Assembly: GCF_001636315.1 (NCBI RefSeq)
Contig: NZ_KV440949.1
Location: 99,703 to 163,702, forward strand
Reading direction: 5' to 3'
Source: Neobacillus mesonae
GTDB lineage: Bacteria; Bacillota; Bacilli; Bacillales; Cytobacillaceae
DNA: 64,000 bases
Under the pieces are notes generated by a model. The model was not told the origin of the DNA and did not search any database. It saw only the letters and a list, made by a program, of their open reading frames with translations. A program made the position numbers and the translations under genes. The stretch's first letter is position 1, and the number at the start of each line of letters is the position of its first letter. Shown piece after piece: positions 8,146 through 17,236 of the stretch.

Positions 8146-9627
8146 TTACTGTAAATTAATCCATACACTTTTTACCTCTGTGTAATTTTCCAATGCATAA
8201 GAACCCATATCACGACCAAAACCAGATTGTTTATATCCCCCGAACGGTGAAGCAGGATCCACCATACTGTAACAGTTAACCCATACACTTCCGGCTTTAA
8301 GACGATTAGCAATATAATGCGCATTTTTTACATTCTCGGTCCATACACCAGCAGCTAATCCATATGGTGAATTATTGGCACGTTCAATAATTTCATCCAT
8401 ATCATCGTAAGGCATAGCCACCACAACTGGACCAAATATTTCCTCCCTGGCAATTCTCATTCCTTCGGATACCCCAGCAAAAATGGTTGGTTTCACGAAA
8501 TAGCCTTCTTCGGTCTTTTCCCCGCCTGAAAGACATTCAGCCCCTTCATTCCTGCCGATATTAATATAATTCAACACCCGTTCCTGCTGCTCAATGGATA
8601 CAAGTGGTCCCATTTGAGTATCTTCGTATAGACCATTCCCTAATTTTACTTTTTCAGCAAATGAAGCTAAATCTGCGACAACATTGTCATACGATTTCTT
8701 TTGAATATAAACACGTGAACCTGCACTGCATATTTCACCTTGGTTCGTCATAATTCCCGAGAAGACACCTGGTACTGCCTTTGACATATCGGCATCTGGT
8801 AAAATGATATTAGGAGATTTTCCACCTAATTCTAAGGAAACACGCTTCATCGTATTTGACGCTTCACGCATAATTAATTTTCCTACTTCAGTAGAACCTG
8901 TAAATGCTATTTTATTAACATCGGGATGTTTTACCAGGGATGCTCCCGCCGTTTCACCAAATCCCGGAACAATATTAATAACTCCTTCTGGAAAACCTAC
9001 TTCTTGTATTAATTTCCCTAAATACAATGCCGTTAAGGGAGTCTGTTCAGCGGGTTTTAATACTACAGTACATCCAGTTGCAAGGGCAGGAGCTACTTTC
9101 CACGAAGCAATCATCAATGGAAAATTCCAAGGAATAATTTGCCCGGTTACTCCAACCGGTTCGTGGCGTGTGTAGTTAAAGAAAGAACCCGACACTGGTA
9201 TCGTTTGGCCCGTAATCTTAGTAGTCCACCCAGCAAAATACCTAAACTGTTCAATTGTACCTGGTAAATCTATGATTCTTGCCTCATTTATTGGCTTTCC
9301 ATTATCAAGGGTTTCCAATTGTGCTAGTTCTTCCTTATGTTCTTCGATTCGATCCGCCAGTCGATATATTAAATGGCCTCTTTCTGCAGCACTCATTTTT
9401 GACCATGGACCTTGTTCAAACGCTCTCTTAGCCGCCTGGACTGCTTTATGGATATCCCTTTGGTCGCCCTCACTTACAATAGCCAATACTTCCCCAGTTG
9501 CCGGATTGTAAGTATTAAAAGTTTTACCAGATTCAGCCTCAACGAACTCCCCATTAATAAATAATTTCTTAGTACCATTTAAGAATTCTGCGACTCTAGG
9601 TAATAATGTGATTGTCTGAGTGTTCAT
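8146..9627 (-). CDS. NAD(P)-dependent aldehyde dehydrogenase
   Basis: A 493-aa ALDH-superfamily enzyme oxidising an aldehyde to its acid. All landmarks are present: PWNFP (about 166-170), KPAEQTP with the NAD-binding Lys191, FTGSTEVG (242-249), general-base Glu in LELGGKSP (266) and the nucleophile Cys in NQGEICSAGSR (300). ATG at 9627 follows AGAGGGGGATT. It lies directly downstream of the deacetylase gene (about 40 bp gap) and upstream of two permeases and the class III aminotransferase. That suggests oxidation of aminobutyraldehyde or 3-acetamidopropanal-type intermediates from polyamines; the specificity is inferred from context. Confidence 0.93.
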   Translation of the reverse strand: MNTQTITLLPRVAEFLNGTKKLFINGEFVEAESGKTFNTYNPATGEVLAIVSEGDQRDIHKAVQAAKRAFEQGPWSKMSAAERGHLIYRLADRIEEHKEELAQLETLDNGKPINEARIIDLPGTIEQFRYFAGWTTKITGQTIPVSGSFFNYTRHEPVGVTGQIIPWNFPLMIASWKVAPALATGCTVVLKPAEQTPLTALYLGKLIQEVGFPEGVINIVPGFGETAGASLVKHPDVNKIAFTGSTEVGKLIMREASNTMKRVSLELGGKSPNIILPDADMSKAVPGVFSGIMTNQGEICSAGSRVYIQKKSYDNVVADLASFAEKVKLGNGLYEDTQMGPLVSIEQQERVLNYINIGRNEGAECLSGGEKTEEGYFVKPTIFAGVSEGMRIAREEIFGPVVVAMPYDDMDEIIERANNSPYGLAAGVWTENVKNAHYIANRLKAGSVWVNCYSMVDPASPFGGYKQSGFGRDMGSYALENYTEVKSVWINLQ

Positions 9628-9668
9628 AAGAATCCCCCTCTATTAATTGATTAAATACTTTAAAGGTA

Positions 9669-10787
9669 TTAAACTAGCACTTTCAAAGAGCTCCAATATT
9701 CAGATTGAATCTCAATTACTTTATTGATCACATTTTTTTGATGTTCATATAAATAATCCGGATACCCATTGGCTCCAGCTACAAATGGATCCACTACGTC
9801 AGTCTTAATGCCGCTAAGAGTTTCAATTATGCGAAGTGTGCAAAAGGGAACATAGGCATTGCTATATCCGCCTTCATGGCAGAAAACTATTTTTTTATTA
9901 CAGTGCTTTTCAGCAATCTCCATCATTAATTCTGTCATCTTTCCAAACCCTTCAGCAGTTACTCTCATTCTGCCTAATGGATCATATATACTTGGATCCT
10001 GTCCAGCTGATACAATGATAAGTTGGGGTTTATAATCATCTGCCAAAGGTGCGATAATCGACTTAAATACTTCTAAATAACCGGCATTCCCAGTGCCTGG
10101 CGGTAATGGTATATTCACATTAAACCCGCGACCGCTGTCCTCACCAACATCTTCTGCATACCCTGAATTATCAGGAAAATTCAAGTCCTCATGAATGGAA
10201 ATAAATAATACATTTGGATCATGATAAAACGCTTTCTCTGTGCCGTTTCCATGGTGAACATCCCAATCCAAAATCATAATTCTATCTAAACCATATTTTT
10301 CCCTGGCATATTTAGCTGCAATGGCTACATTGTTGAATATACAAAATCCTATCCCCATATCCGCTTCAGCATGATGCCCTGGTGGTCGTGTAAGGGCATA
10401 AGCATTTTCCACCTCTGATTGCATAACCGCGTCAACTGCGGTTATTGCCCCACCGGTTGATAATAAGGCAATTTCGTACGACCCTCTGCCAACAATGGCA
10501 TGATCCCCTGCGTCACCACCAGTGGTGTCACTTAATAATTTGACTTTTTCGATATAATTAGTGGTGTGAAATAATTTAATTTCCTCTAACGTTGCGGGTC
10601 TTGGATCAATCCTTTTTAGTTTTTTCATGATTCCACACCGTTCCATCAGATTATTGACTCGTCTTTTTGTGGCAGGATCCTCAGAAAAAACATCCTTTTC
10701 TAAATATCCCCCTGAAGGTAGAAAAAGTGTTCCACTACCTGTGTCATGCCAAAAATAACTTTCATCATAAATATAACCAGTTTTCAT
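9669..10787 (-). CDS. Histone deacetylase/acetylpolyamine amidohydrolase family protein
   Basis: A 372-aa Zn-dependent amidohydrolase of the arginase-deacetylase fold. Visible: RPPGHHAEADMGIGFC with the catalytic His pair (about 138-139), Zn ligands in LDWDVHHGNGT (Asp174, His178 approximately) and SAGQDPSIYDPLGRM carrying the last Zn Asp. ATG at 10787 follows TAGGAGGGACTGT, preferred over an upstream in-frame ATG at 10805. Bacterial members release acetate from acetylated polyamines or other acetylated small molecules. With the aldehyde dehydrogenase, aminotransferase and permeases downstream, it would open a pathway for acetylated polyamines. It is the first gene behind the promoter at 10927-10955. 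Confidence 0.88.
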   Translation of the reverse strand: MKTGYIYDESYFWHDTGSGTLFLPSGGYLEKDVFSEDPATKRRVNNLMERCGIMKKLKRIDPRPATLEEIKLFHTTNYIEKVKLLSDTTGGDAGDHAIVGRGSYEIALLSTGGAITAVDAVMQSEVENAYALTRPPGHHAEADMGIGFCIFNNVAIAAKYAREKYGLDRIMILDWDVHHGNGTEKAFYHDPNVLFISIHEDLNFPDNSGYAEDVGEDSGRGFNVNIPLPPGTGNAGYLEVFKSIIAPLADDYKPQLIIVSAGQDPSIYDPLGRMRVTAEGFGKMTELMMEIAEKHCNKKIVFCHEGGYSNAYVPFCTLRIIETLSGIKTDVVDPFVAGANGYPDYLYEHQKNVINKVIEIQSEYWSSLKVLV

Positions 10788-10926
10788 ACAGTCCCTCCTA
10801 ATCATTTACTTGATTTATCTTTCGGAATCTCTACTTTCATAGTGATACCTGCGAATGGATAAATAAATATTTCCCCCTTATAAAAAATATCAATAAAGGA
10901 ATTTATCCTTATTTATTCCCTATTAA

Positions 10927-10955
10927 AATATAGTTTTTATTCTGAAAATTGTCAA
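10927..10955 (-). promoter_or_regulatory. Sigma-A promoter of the deacetylase-ALDH-permease cluster with CodY-like box
   Basis: Minus strand: TTGACA (10955-10950), a 17-bp spacer, TATATT (10932-10927). Within the spacer, AATTTTCAGAATAAA (10950-10936) matches the CodY box AATTTTCWGAAAATT at 12 of 15 positions, so nutritional repression is plausible. It lies about 140 bp upstream of the deacetylase ATG and about 30 bp beyond the livF-like stop. Confidence 0.7.
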
Positions 10956-10982
10956 GTTTCAAAAAGGAGTTTATGATTTTTA

Positions 10983-11681
10983 TTATCCAAGATAAGACCG
11001 ATGGACAATCTCGCTTTCTTTTAGTTCTTGTTTGGTTCCTTGGCCCGCTAATCGGCCTGCCATGAGGACGTAGCCGCGGCTGCAGAAATCAATGGCCATT
11101 TCGGCATTTTGGTCGACTAATAGGATGGTTGTTCCTTGTTGATGCAATTCTGTGATTTTTTCATAGACTTCGAATACTAGTTTTGGAGACAACCCCATGG
11201 ACGGTTCATCCAATAATAGAAGTTTAGGGCGTGTCATCATCGCCCTTGCAATGGCAAGCATTTGCTGCTCTCCACCCGACATCAGCCCAGCCAATTGGTC
11301 TCTTCTTTCGCGAAGAATGGGAAAAGGCTCTGTCACCTCTTCTGCCCTTTGCTGCCTTTCTTTTACAGGCAGGGTATAGCCTCCTAACAGCAAGTTATCC
11401 CATACCGAAAGCAGCGGAAACACATGTCTTCCTTCGGGTACTAGCGTCATGCCGCGGCTGACAAGCTTAAAAGTTTTTTCCTTAATAATTGATTTTCCAT
11501 TAAGCTGAATATCCCCGCTTTTCGGACGAAGCTCTCCGATAATCGTTTTTAACAGCGTGCTTTTACCCGCACCATTGGCCCCGATGACGGAAACGGCTTC
11601 CCGCTCTTCCACTTTTAAACTAACATTGTCTAATGCACATATTTGGCCATAATATGTACTTAAATTTTGGACATTAAGCAT
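10983..11681 (-). CDS. livF: Branched-chain/aromatic-type ABC transporter ATP-binding protein (LivF family)
   Basis: A 232-aa ABC ATPase with Walker A GANGAGKST (about 34-42), signature LMSGGEQQMLAIARAMM and Walker B LLLLDEPSMGLS. Length and motifs match LivF. It overlaps the LivG-like gene by 8 bp and is the last gene of the monooxygenase-livKHMGF operon. The pair of ATPases drives uptake through the LivH/LivM-like permeases. The related Liv/Urt/aromatic-acid systems have near-identical ATPases, so the symbol denotes the family only. Confidence 0.88.
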   Translation of the reverse strand: MLNVQNLSTYYGQICALDNVSLKVEEREAVSVIGANGAGKSTLLKTIIGELRPKSGDIQLNGKSIIKEKTFKLVSRGMTLVPEGRHVFPLLSVWDNLLLGGYTLPVKERQQRAEEVTEPFPILRERRDQLAGLMSGGEQQMLAIARAMMTRPKLLLLDEPSMGLSPKLVFEVYEKITELHQQGTTILLVDQNAEMAIDFCSRGYVLMAGRLAGQGTKQELKESEIVHRSYLG

Positions 11682-12462
11682 TCACCTCAGCCCTCCCCAT
11701 ATAAGCCTCCATTACAGCCGGATGATTTTGAATCAGTTCAGGAGGACCTTCTACCAATTTTCCGCCAAAATTGATCACCGTGATTTGATCGGACAACGTA
11801 TTTACTAGATGCATATCATGGGCAATAATTAATATGGTGATCCCTTGAGTATTCACCTGTGAAAATAGCTGCATCAATTCCTTCGTTTCTTTCTGGTTCA
11901 TCCCAGCGGTAGGTTCATCTAGTAATAATAAGAGTGGATTTGTCGCCAAGGCTCTAGCGATTTCTACCCGCCGCTGGTTCCCGTACGAGAGTTTCGCGGC
12001 ATATTCATGACGGATCTCCCACAACCCGACAAATTGCAGAATCTCTTCAATCCGTGCCTTTGCCTGTCGTTCCTTCTCGCGGAATTCCTTTGTTCGTAAA
12101 ACAGCTGGAAGCAGCTTGCCGCCCGTAAATAAATAGGTTCCAATTAAAACGGTTTCAAATACCGTCATATCCGGAAATAGACGGATATTTTGGAAGGTAC
12201 GTGAGATCCCATGCTGGGCAATTTTATCCGGCCGTAAAGAAGTAATGTCTGTGTCCAATAATTGAATTTTTCCTTCATTAGGGGAAATAACACCCGTAAT
12301 CAAATTGAATAATGTACTTTTTCCCGCTCCGTTCGGACCTATAATGGCATGAATATTATTTTGTGTAACAGAAAAAGATAGATCATTAACTGCTTTTACT
12401 CCGCCAAAAGACTTTGAAAGGTGATCAACTGTTAAAATAGATGTCCTATTGTTACTGTTCAT
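11674..12462 (-). CDS. livG: ABC transporter ATP-binding protein (LivG family)
   Basis: A 262-aa ABC ATPase with Walker A GPNGAGKSTLFN, signature LSYGNQRRVEIARAL and Walker B LLLLDEPTAGMN; the GMN after the Walker B and the long C-terminus are typical of LivG. ATG at 12462 overlaps the end of the LivM-like gene by 11 bp, indicating translational coupling. It works with LivF at the inner face of the membrane. Confidence 0.88.
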   Translation of the reverse strand: MNSNNRTSILTVDHLSKSFGGVKAVNDLSFSVTQNNIHAIIGPNGAGKSTLFNLITGVISPNEGKIQLLDTDITSLRPDKIAQHGISRTFQNIRLFPDMTVFETVLIGTYLFTGGKLLPAVLRTKEFREKERQAKARIEEILQFVGLWEIRHEYAAKLSYGNQRRVEIARALATNPLLLLLDEPTAGMNQKETKELMQLFSQVNTQGITILIIAHDMHLVNTLSDQITVINFGGKLVEGPPELIQNHPAVMEAYMGRAEVNA

Positions 12463-13477
12463 AACTCAATCCCTCCTTCTCTACAGCAGTTTTTTCTACC
12501 TGTACATTTCTTTGGAGGAAGCGTTTCTTCAACATTTGGAATAAGCCCATGATTCCCTTAGGGAAAAACATAATCATGACGACAATCAAAAATCCATAAA
12601 TTAACATCCTTAATTCAGGTGTTTCCCTTAATGCTTCTGAAGAAACGGTTAAAATGGATGCACCAATGATCGCCCCAGCAACAGACCCCTGCCCGCCAAT
12701 CATCACCATTGTCAAAATCGTAACTGACATCCCAAAAGCGAATGTCTCCGGACTTACCACGTGCAGGAAATGGGCATATAATCCACCCGCCGCCCCACAG
12801 AAGGCCGCTGAAATCGTAAACATCGTGACTTTCGTCTTAAACACTGGAATTCCCATGGCTTGGGCGGCCAATTCATCGTCACGAATCGCGGTGCATGCCC
12901 GTCCAAACCCTGATTTAATGATCAGCCTGGTGATCAAAATCCCTAGGTACACAAAGATCAGTAACAATGGAAAATAATCATGATATTGAAGAAATGAATA
13001 TTCAAATGATCCTATCTTTACCGTAGGCGGGGCGGGTATTCCCGCAATTCCCATCGGTCCGCCAGTTAAATCGGTCCAGTTGAGAAAAACCAGCCAAATG
13101 ATGGTACCGAAGGCAAGTGTCGCCATGACGAGATATTCTTCAATTAACTTTAAGCCAATGAATCCAATGATGAATCCGATGACAGCTGTAACCACGATGG
13201 AAAGCGGCAGCGTCAGCCAAAAGGAAAATCCTAATTTTTTGGCAAGAATGGCCGCAACGTATGCCCCTACCCCAAAGAATGCTCCATGCCCAACTGACAC
13301 CTGACCCGTGTAACCTACGATTAAGTCCAATCCGAGGGCAAGGAGGGCATAGATTAAAATAAGGTTAATAATGTACATGAAGTAAGGATTCATGATTCCT
13401 AACGGCAGGAAAAATAAAGCAATTCCCGCGATGATCAGAATGGTTTTTCGAATACTTGATCTTTTCATTACGTCCAT
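12452..13477 (-). CDS. livM: ABC transporter permease (LivM family)
   Basis: A 341-aa membrane protein with about 9-10 hydrophobic segments. The conserved LIVGYTGQVSVGHGAFFGVGAY and the cytoplasmic loop with GRACTAIRDDELAAQAMGI are LivM hallmarks (quoted as separate short elements: GYTGQ, GHGAFFG, AIRDDE). ATG at 13477 follows AAAGGGGGGAGCTGT; an upstream in-frame ATG at 13510 lies inside the LivH gene and is less likely. It forms the channel with LivH. Confidence 0.87.
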   Translation of the reverse strand: MDVMKRSSIRKTILIIAGIALFFLPLGIMNPYFMYIINLILIYALLALGLDLIVGYTGQVSVGHGAFFGVGAYVAAILAKKLGFSFWLTLPLSIVVTAVIGFIIGFIGLKLIEEYLVMATLAFGTIIWLVFLNWTDLTGGPMGIAGIPAPPTVKIGSFEYSFLQYHDYFPLLLIFVYLGILITRLIIKSGFGRACTAIRDDELAAQAMGIPVFKTKVTMFTISAAFCGAAGGLYAHFLHVVSPETFAFGMSVTILTMVMIGGQGSVAGAIIGASILTVSSEALRETPELRMLIYGFLIVVMIMFFPKGIMGLFQMLKKRFLQRNVQVEKTAVEKEGLSYEQ

Positions 13478-13490
13478 ACAGCTCCCCCCT

Positions 13491-14357
13491 TTATACTTTT
13501 TGCTGAACAACCTTGCCGAAAATCCCCTGTGGACGAACTAACAAAATAAATAATAAGATGACCATTGCTACTGCATCACGATATCCTGAGGAAATGAACC
13601 CTGCGGCAAAGCTTTCGATAACCCCCAGCATTAATCCGGCAATCATGGCACCGGGAATATTCCCCATGCCGCCCATAACAGAGGCAGTGAATCCTTTTAG
13701 GCCTGCAAAGATCCCCATCGTTGGATACACTAAAAATACTGGTCCTACTAAAATACCTGCGAGTGCCCCTACCGCTGAACCAATCGCAAATGTAATCGAA
13801 ATAATTTTATTCGCATTAATCCCCATCAATTGTGTAGCATTGATATTTTGTGCAGCGGCCTGAACCGCTTTTCCCATCAGCGTTCTATTAATAAATAACT
13901 CTAACGTAATCATCACCAGTATGGTTAAGATAATGATAAAAATATAGTGTTGGTTGATCATCATATCTCCCACCTGAATATTTTTCGAGAGAAATGGTGA
14001 CGTCAATCGTTCTGGTGTTGCCCCCCAAATGTATTGTGCTAAGTTTTGCAGCAGAATCGAGATCCCAATCGCTGCAATCAATAGATTTAATTTAGGGGCA
14101 CTTCTCATTCTCAAGTACACCACTTTCTCCATTAAATACCCAAGCAAGGCTCCTGCCAGTACCCCCCCAAGGTACGCGATCCAAATAGGTGTATCTAATA
14201 ATAGAAGATAAAGGGACACGAATGCCCCTCCCATATATACTTCTCCATGTGCAAAATTGATAAAGCGAAGCACGTTCCATACCATCGTATAGCCAATTGC
14301 CATTAACGCATAAATGCTGCCAAGAACAATTCCATTTATTAATTGATCGACAAACAT
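13491..14357 (-). CDS. livH: ABC transporter permease (LivH family)
   Basis: A 288-aa membrane protein beginning FVDQLINGIVLGSIYALMAI (key NGIxxGSxYALxA), with RFINFAHGEVYMGGA, the usual LivH signature near residue 35. ATG at 14357 follows AGGGGGATTGGG, 10 bp after the substrate-binding protein gene. About 8 membrane segments. Confidence 0.88.
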   Translation of the reverse strand: MFVDQLINGIVLGSIYALMAIGYTMVWNVLRFINFAHGEVYMGGAFVSLYLLLLDTPIWIAYLGGVLAGALLGYLMEKVVYLRMRSAPKLNLLIAAIGISILLQNLAQYIWGATPERLTSPFLSKNIQVGDMMINQHYIFIIILTILVMITLELFINRTLMGKAVQAAAQNINATQLMGINANKIISITFAIGSAVGALAGILVGPVFLVYPTMGIFAGLKGFTASVMGGMGNIPGAMIAGLMLGVIESFAAGFISSGYRDAVAMVILLFILLVRPQGIFGKVVQQKV

Positions 14358-14367
14358 CCCAATCCCC

Positions 14368-15528
14368 CTATTCCGATTGTTTAATTACCACAAAGTCACC
14401 TTTTTGCACCTGCATGATCATCGGAGTATTGGCGCGGTCTCCATTTTCATCAAATCTAATCGGACCTGTGATGCCTTTGTAATCAATATTAGCCAGCGCA
14501 TCTCGGGATTTTTCTGCATCGGCTTTTCCTTCCTCCAACGCCTTTGCTAACGCCATTGCTGCATCATAAGCAATAGCCGTATTAGCCTGTGCCGGGATTT
14601 TATTTTCTTCTGCCAGCTTTTTAAATTCTTTCATTTCCTCCGTATCTGCATTCAAATCAATCATCGAGGCAAAAATGTGATTCTCCACTGCTTCCCCGCC
14701 TAGTGAGATCAGCTGCTCTGAGTACATCGAATCATCCGGTGAGAAAAATTGGACATTCAAACCGGCCTGCTTCGCTTGCTGTTCAATTAAGGCCACCTCG
14801 TTGTATAAACCTACCACCATGACCGCATCTGGATTAAGCGCCTTTATTTTGGATAATTGGGCGGAAAAATTCTTATCGCCAGGGTTATATTTTTCCGTCG
14901 TAGCAAATTCTACACCGAGTTCCTTTGCCGATACTTTGGCAGCATCATACATCGTAATTCCGTAATCCGTATTTTCAAACAGGGCGGCGATTTTCTTTAC
15001 CTTTTTCTCCTCAGACATATATTTCATGACAGCCGGAACGTAAACCGAACCTGTTAAAATCACGCGGAACAAGTAGTTGTTGCCTGTTTTGGACAAATCA
15101 GGGCTTGCTCCCATGTTCAAGTGAAGCACCTTTGCTGGGCCGGAAACATCCTGTGCCGCAAGCGTTGGTGATGAATTGTACCCGCCAATAATCGCTTTGA
15201 CGCCATCATTCATGATCATTTTGTTGACAACGGCTACCGCCTCAGAAGGAGTGGCTTTATCATCACCGACAATTAACTTGAGCTTTTTGCCATTGATTCC
15301 GCCATCGCTATTAATCTTTTGAAAAGCAAGCTCCACGCCATTCTTCATATCCTGTCCATACTGGGCATTATCGCCCGTCATCGGTGCCTGTAATCCTACT
15401 TTAATCGTGTCACCGTTTTCAGATTTGGAGGTGCCATTGCCAGATGAAGATTTAGTTGCAGAGCACCCTACTAAAAGTACTGCTAGAATCATAAACATAA
15501 CGGTTTTCTTTACGAGTTGTCCCATCAT
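14368..15528 (-). CDS. Branched-chain-amino-acid-type ABC substrate-binding lipoprotein (LivK family)
   Basis: A 386-aa lipoprotein. The signal peptide ends in the lipobox LLVGC (Cys about 22), so it is anchored outside the membrane. The mature part has the type I periplasmic-binding fold: IKVGLQAPMTGDNAQYGQDM, AIIGGYNSSPTLAAQ and AIAYDAAMALAKALEEG are typical. Liv-type binding proteins bind Leu/Ile/Val but also aromatic acids and amides. Directly upstream in the same operon is an HpaB-like monooxygenase, which makes an aromatic ligand as likely as a branched-chain amino acid. Two adjacent ATG codons (15528, 15525) follow AAGGGAGGAAAT. Confidence 0.87.
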   Translation of the reverse strand: MMGQLVKKTVMFMILAVLLVGCSATKSSSGNGTSKSENGDTIKVGLQAPMTGDNAQYGQDMKNGVELAFQKINSDGGINGKKLKLIVGDDKATPSEAVAVVNKMIMNDGVKAIIGGYNSSPTLAAQDVSGPAKVLHLNMGASPDLSKTGNNYLFRVILTGSVYVPAVMKYMSEEKKVKKIAALFENTDYGITMYDAAKVSAKELGVEFATTEKYNPGDKNFSAQLSKIKALNPDAVMVVGLYNEVALIEQQAKQAGLNVQFFSPDDSMYSEQLISLGGEAVENHIFASMIDLNADTEEMKEFKKLAEENKIPAQANTAIAYDAAMALAKALEEGKADAEKSRDALANIDYKGITGPIRFDENGDRANTPMIMQVQKGDFVVIKQSE

Positions 15529-15558
15529 ATTTCCTCCCTTATTTTTAAAATTAGTCCT

Positions 15559-17025
15559 CTATGAAGAGCGAATAGTAGATTCTGGAATGTTAATCCCAGC
15601 CGCCCGACGCACTAATTCACGCTGGGGCTCCATATCGAAATTGTTATAGACGGCCATCTGTTGGGCAAATGGCGGGCTTTGAGCAAAAAGTTCAAACGTC
15701 GTGCGATGACCGGCGTAAGAGGAATTCAACAAATCTCTGGCAAAATAAAGCAGCTTTCCGCGATCTTCTGGTGTCCAGTCTCCCACCGAATAATATTGAT
15801 CAACATATGGTTTAATCTCCGAATCTACCATCGTGGCTGTGTCAGGTGTCACCGCTAATTGTCCGCCAACGAGCTCTCTTGTCAGGTGGGCCATCGCCGG
15901 GAAATTCGCCAGGGCAAACACCCGTCCTGTATAAAGCAGGGATTGGTTCGGCATCATCAGACCGCCTGGACTTCTTTCGGCTTCAGCGACAGCCGCCGTT
16001 AAATGGGCATTAATTCCTTCGCGATAATTGATTAACTGAGAAATTTTTTCTTTTACTGCTTGAAGATGGGTTAAACCTGTTTGTTCAACATTCAATAAAG
16101 CGGCACCGATTAGATAATCGGCTCTTCGTAACATTCTTAAGGTGTAGTTAAAAGCAGAATAACGATGTAGTGTGGAACGGATATAGGCGGCAGATTCTAA
16201 GGAGCGATGGAATAATACATTTTCCCAAGGAATGAGAACATTATCAAAAATAAGCAAAGTGTCAATTTCTTCAAATTTCGTGGCGATTGGATAATCGTTT
16301 GGATTTCGGTCGGCTCCAAGCGATGTCCGGCAAATATGCTTTAAGCCGGGTGACCCCATGTCGCAAATGAAGCCGCAGGCAAAAGGAGCCATTTTTTCGG
16401 AACCGGCATTCCAGTCCAGGATGGTCGGTTTTACAAATGCTTGATGGGCATAGGCAGCGGCGGTTTCAAACTTGGCCCCTTTCACCACGATTCCTTTATC
16501 ATTTTCCTCGACGACATGAAGCAGGGTACCGCCGTCTCTTCCGCTGAATAATTTGCTTCTGTCCCCTTTTGGATCTGTGTTTGCGGAGACATGGAACAGG
16601 TCCTCTCTTGCCACACGGTCGATATGGTACTTCATATTTTTGGCATATGTGGGGTCAATTTCATTCAATTTATCCTGAGCATCGAATAGCGACCACATTT
16701 CCCCAATTGTTTCATCACCAACCCGGTAAACGACACCGCCAAGGTCATCCAGCACTGTTTCCACATGCTTTCGAATCGCGGTTAGATCTTCCTTCGTTTC
16801 AGGTGCTTTATACGCCCTTGAAACAACCTCTCCCTCTGCTAGTGTCGTGGTTAAGGCAGCACGATACTTCTCCTCAAAAGCCATATCATACATCCGAGCT
16901 TTCACATCAATGATCGGCTTAAAGGACGGGTGTTCAGTGATATTTTTCACCTTTTCCCCGTCAATATAGACCTCCCTCCCATCATGAAGCGACTCGCGAT
17001 ACTGTTTACCTGTCATTAACGCCAT
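15559..17025 (-). CDS. 4-Hydroxyphenylacetate 3-monooxygenase (HpaB)-like flavoprotein
   Basis: A 488-aa protein of the HpaB/acyl-CoA-dehydrogenase-like fold, spanning N-terminal (MTGKQYRESLHDGREVYIDG), middle and C-terminal domains. TDPKGDRS, NDYPIATKFEEIDTLLIFDNVLIPWENV and PGGLMMPNQSLLYTGR are typical of HpaB, which uses FADH2 from a separate reductase (HpaC) to hydroxylate phenols. ATG at 17025 follows GGGAGGTAGCTGG and replaces an upstream ATG at 17052. No hpaC-type reductase lies in the window. It heads the livKHMGF-like operon (30-bp gap), which suggests uptake and hydroxylation of an aromatic acid. The fold also includes 4-hydroxybutyryl-CoA dehydratase, but the Fe-S cysteine set of that enzyme is not evident. 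Confidence 0.85.
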   Translation of the reverse strand: MALMTGKQYRESLHDGREVYIDGEKVKNITEHPSFKPIIDVKARMYDMAFEEKYRAALTTTLAEGEVVSRAYKAPETKEDLTAIRKHVETVLDDLGGVVYRVGDETIGEMWSLFDAQDKLNEIDPTYAKNMKYHIDRVAREDLFHVSANTDPKGDRSKLFSGRDGGTLLHVVEENDKGIVVKGAKFETAAAYAHQAFVKPTILDWNAGSEKMAPFACGFICDMGSPGLKHICRTSLGADRNPNDYPIATKFEEIDTLLIFDNVLIPWENVLFHRSLESAAYIRSTLHRYSAFNYTLRMLRRADYLIGAALLNVEQTGLTHLQAVKEKISQLINYREGINAHLTAAVAEAERSPGGLMMPNQSLLYTGRVFALANFPAMAHLTRELVGGQLAVTPDTATMVDSEIKPYVDQYYSVGDWTPEDRGKLLYFARDLLNSSYAGHRTTFELFAQSPPFAQQMAVYNNFDMEPQRELVRRAAGINIPESTIRSS

Positions 17026-17109
17026 CCAGCTACCTCCCTTTTTAATAACCATTAACCATCTAATGTTACTTCCTATTTACGGATTTTTTCTTTAACTATT
17101 CTTTAAATA

Positions 17110-17156
17110 AAATAACATCGCCATAGTGCTAATGTCAATCCAATTTTCTAAAAATT
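17110..17156 (-). promoter_or_regulatory. Promoter of the hpaB-livKHMGF operon with adjacent CodY box
   Basis: Minus strand: TTGACA (17138-17133), 17-bp spacer, TTATTT (17115-17110). Just upstream of the -35, AATTTTCTAAAAATT (17142-17156) matches the CodY consensus AATTTTCWGAAAATT at 14 of 15 positions. CodY regulates branched-chain amino acid transport in Bacilli, so control by GTP and branched-chain amino acids is likely. The start codon at 17025 is about 85 bp downstream. Confidence 0.7.
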
Positions 17157-17180
17157 CATTATTTTATAAATTTAAAAAGA

Positions 17181-17223
17181 GTGTCAGGCACCATGTGAAA
17201 ATTTCACATGGTGCCTGACACCC
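17181..17223. repeat. Palindromic dispersed repeat, copy 4
   Basis: A perfect inverted repeat with arms GTGTCAGGCACCATGTGAAA and its complement. It ends 14 bp before the stop codon of the MFS gene that terminates at 17237, again at a 3' end. Confidence 0.93.
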
Positions 17224-17236
17224 AATATCCACTCAT

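Noticed and set aside
15559..17025. 4-hydroxybutyryl-CoA dehydratase instead of HpaB-like hydroxylase
   Set aside because: The Fe-S cysteine arrangement of that enzyme is not visible and the sequence matches the HpaB layout over the full length.
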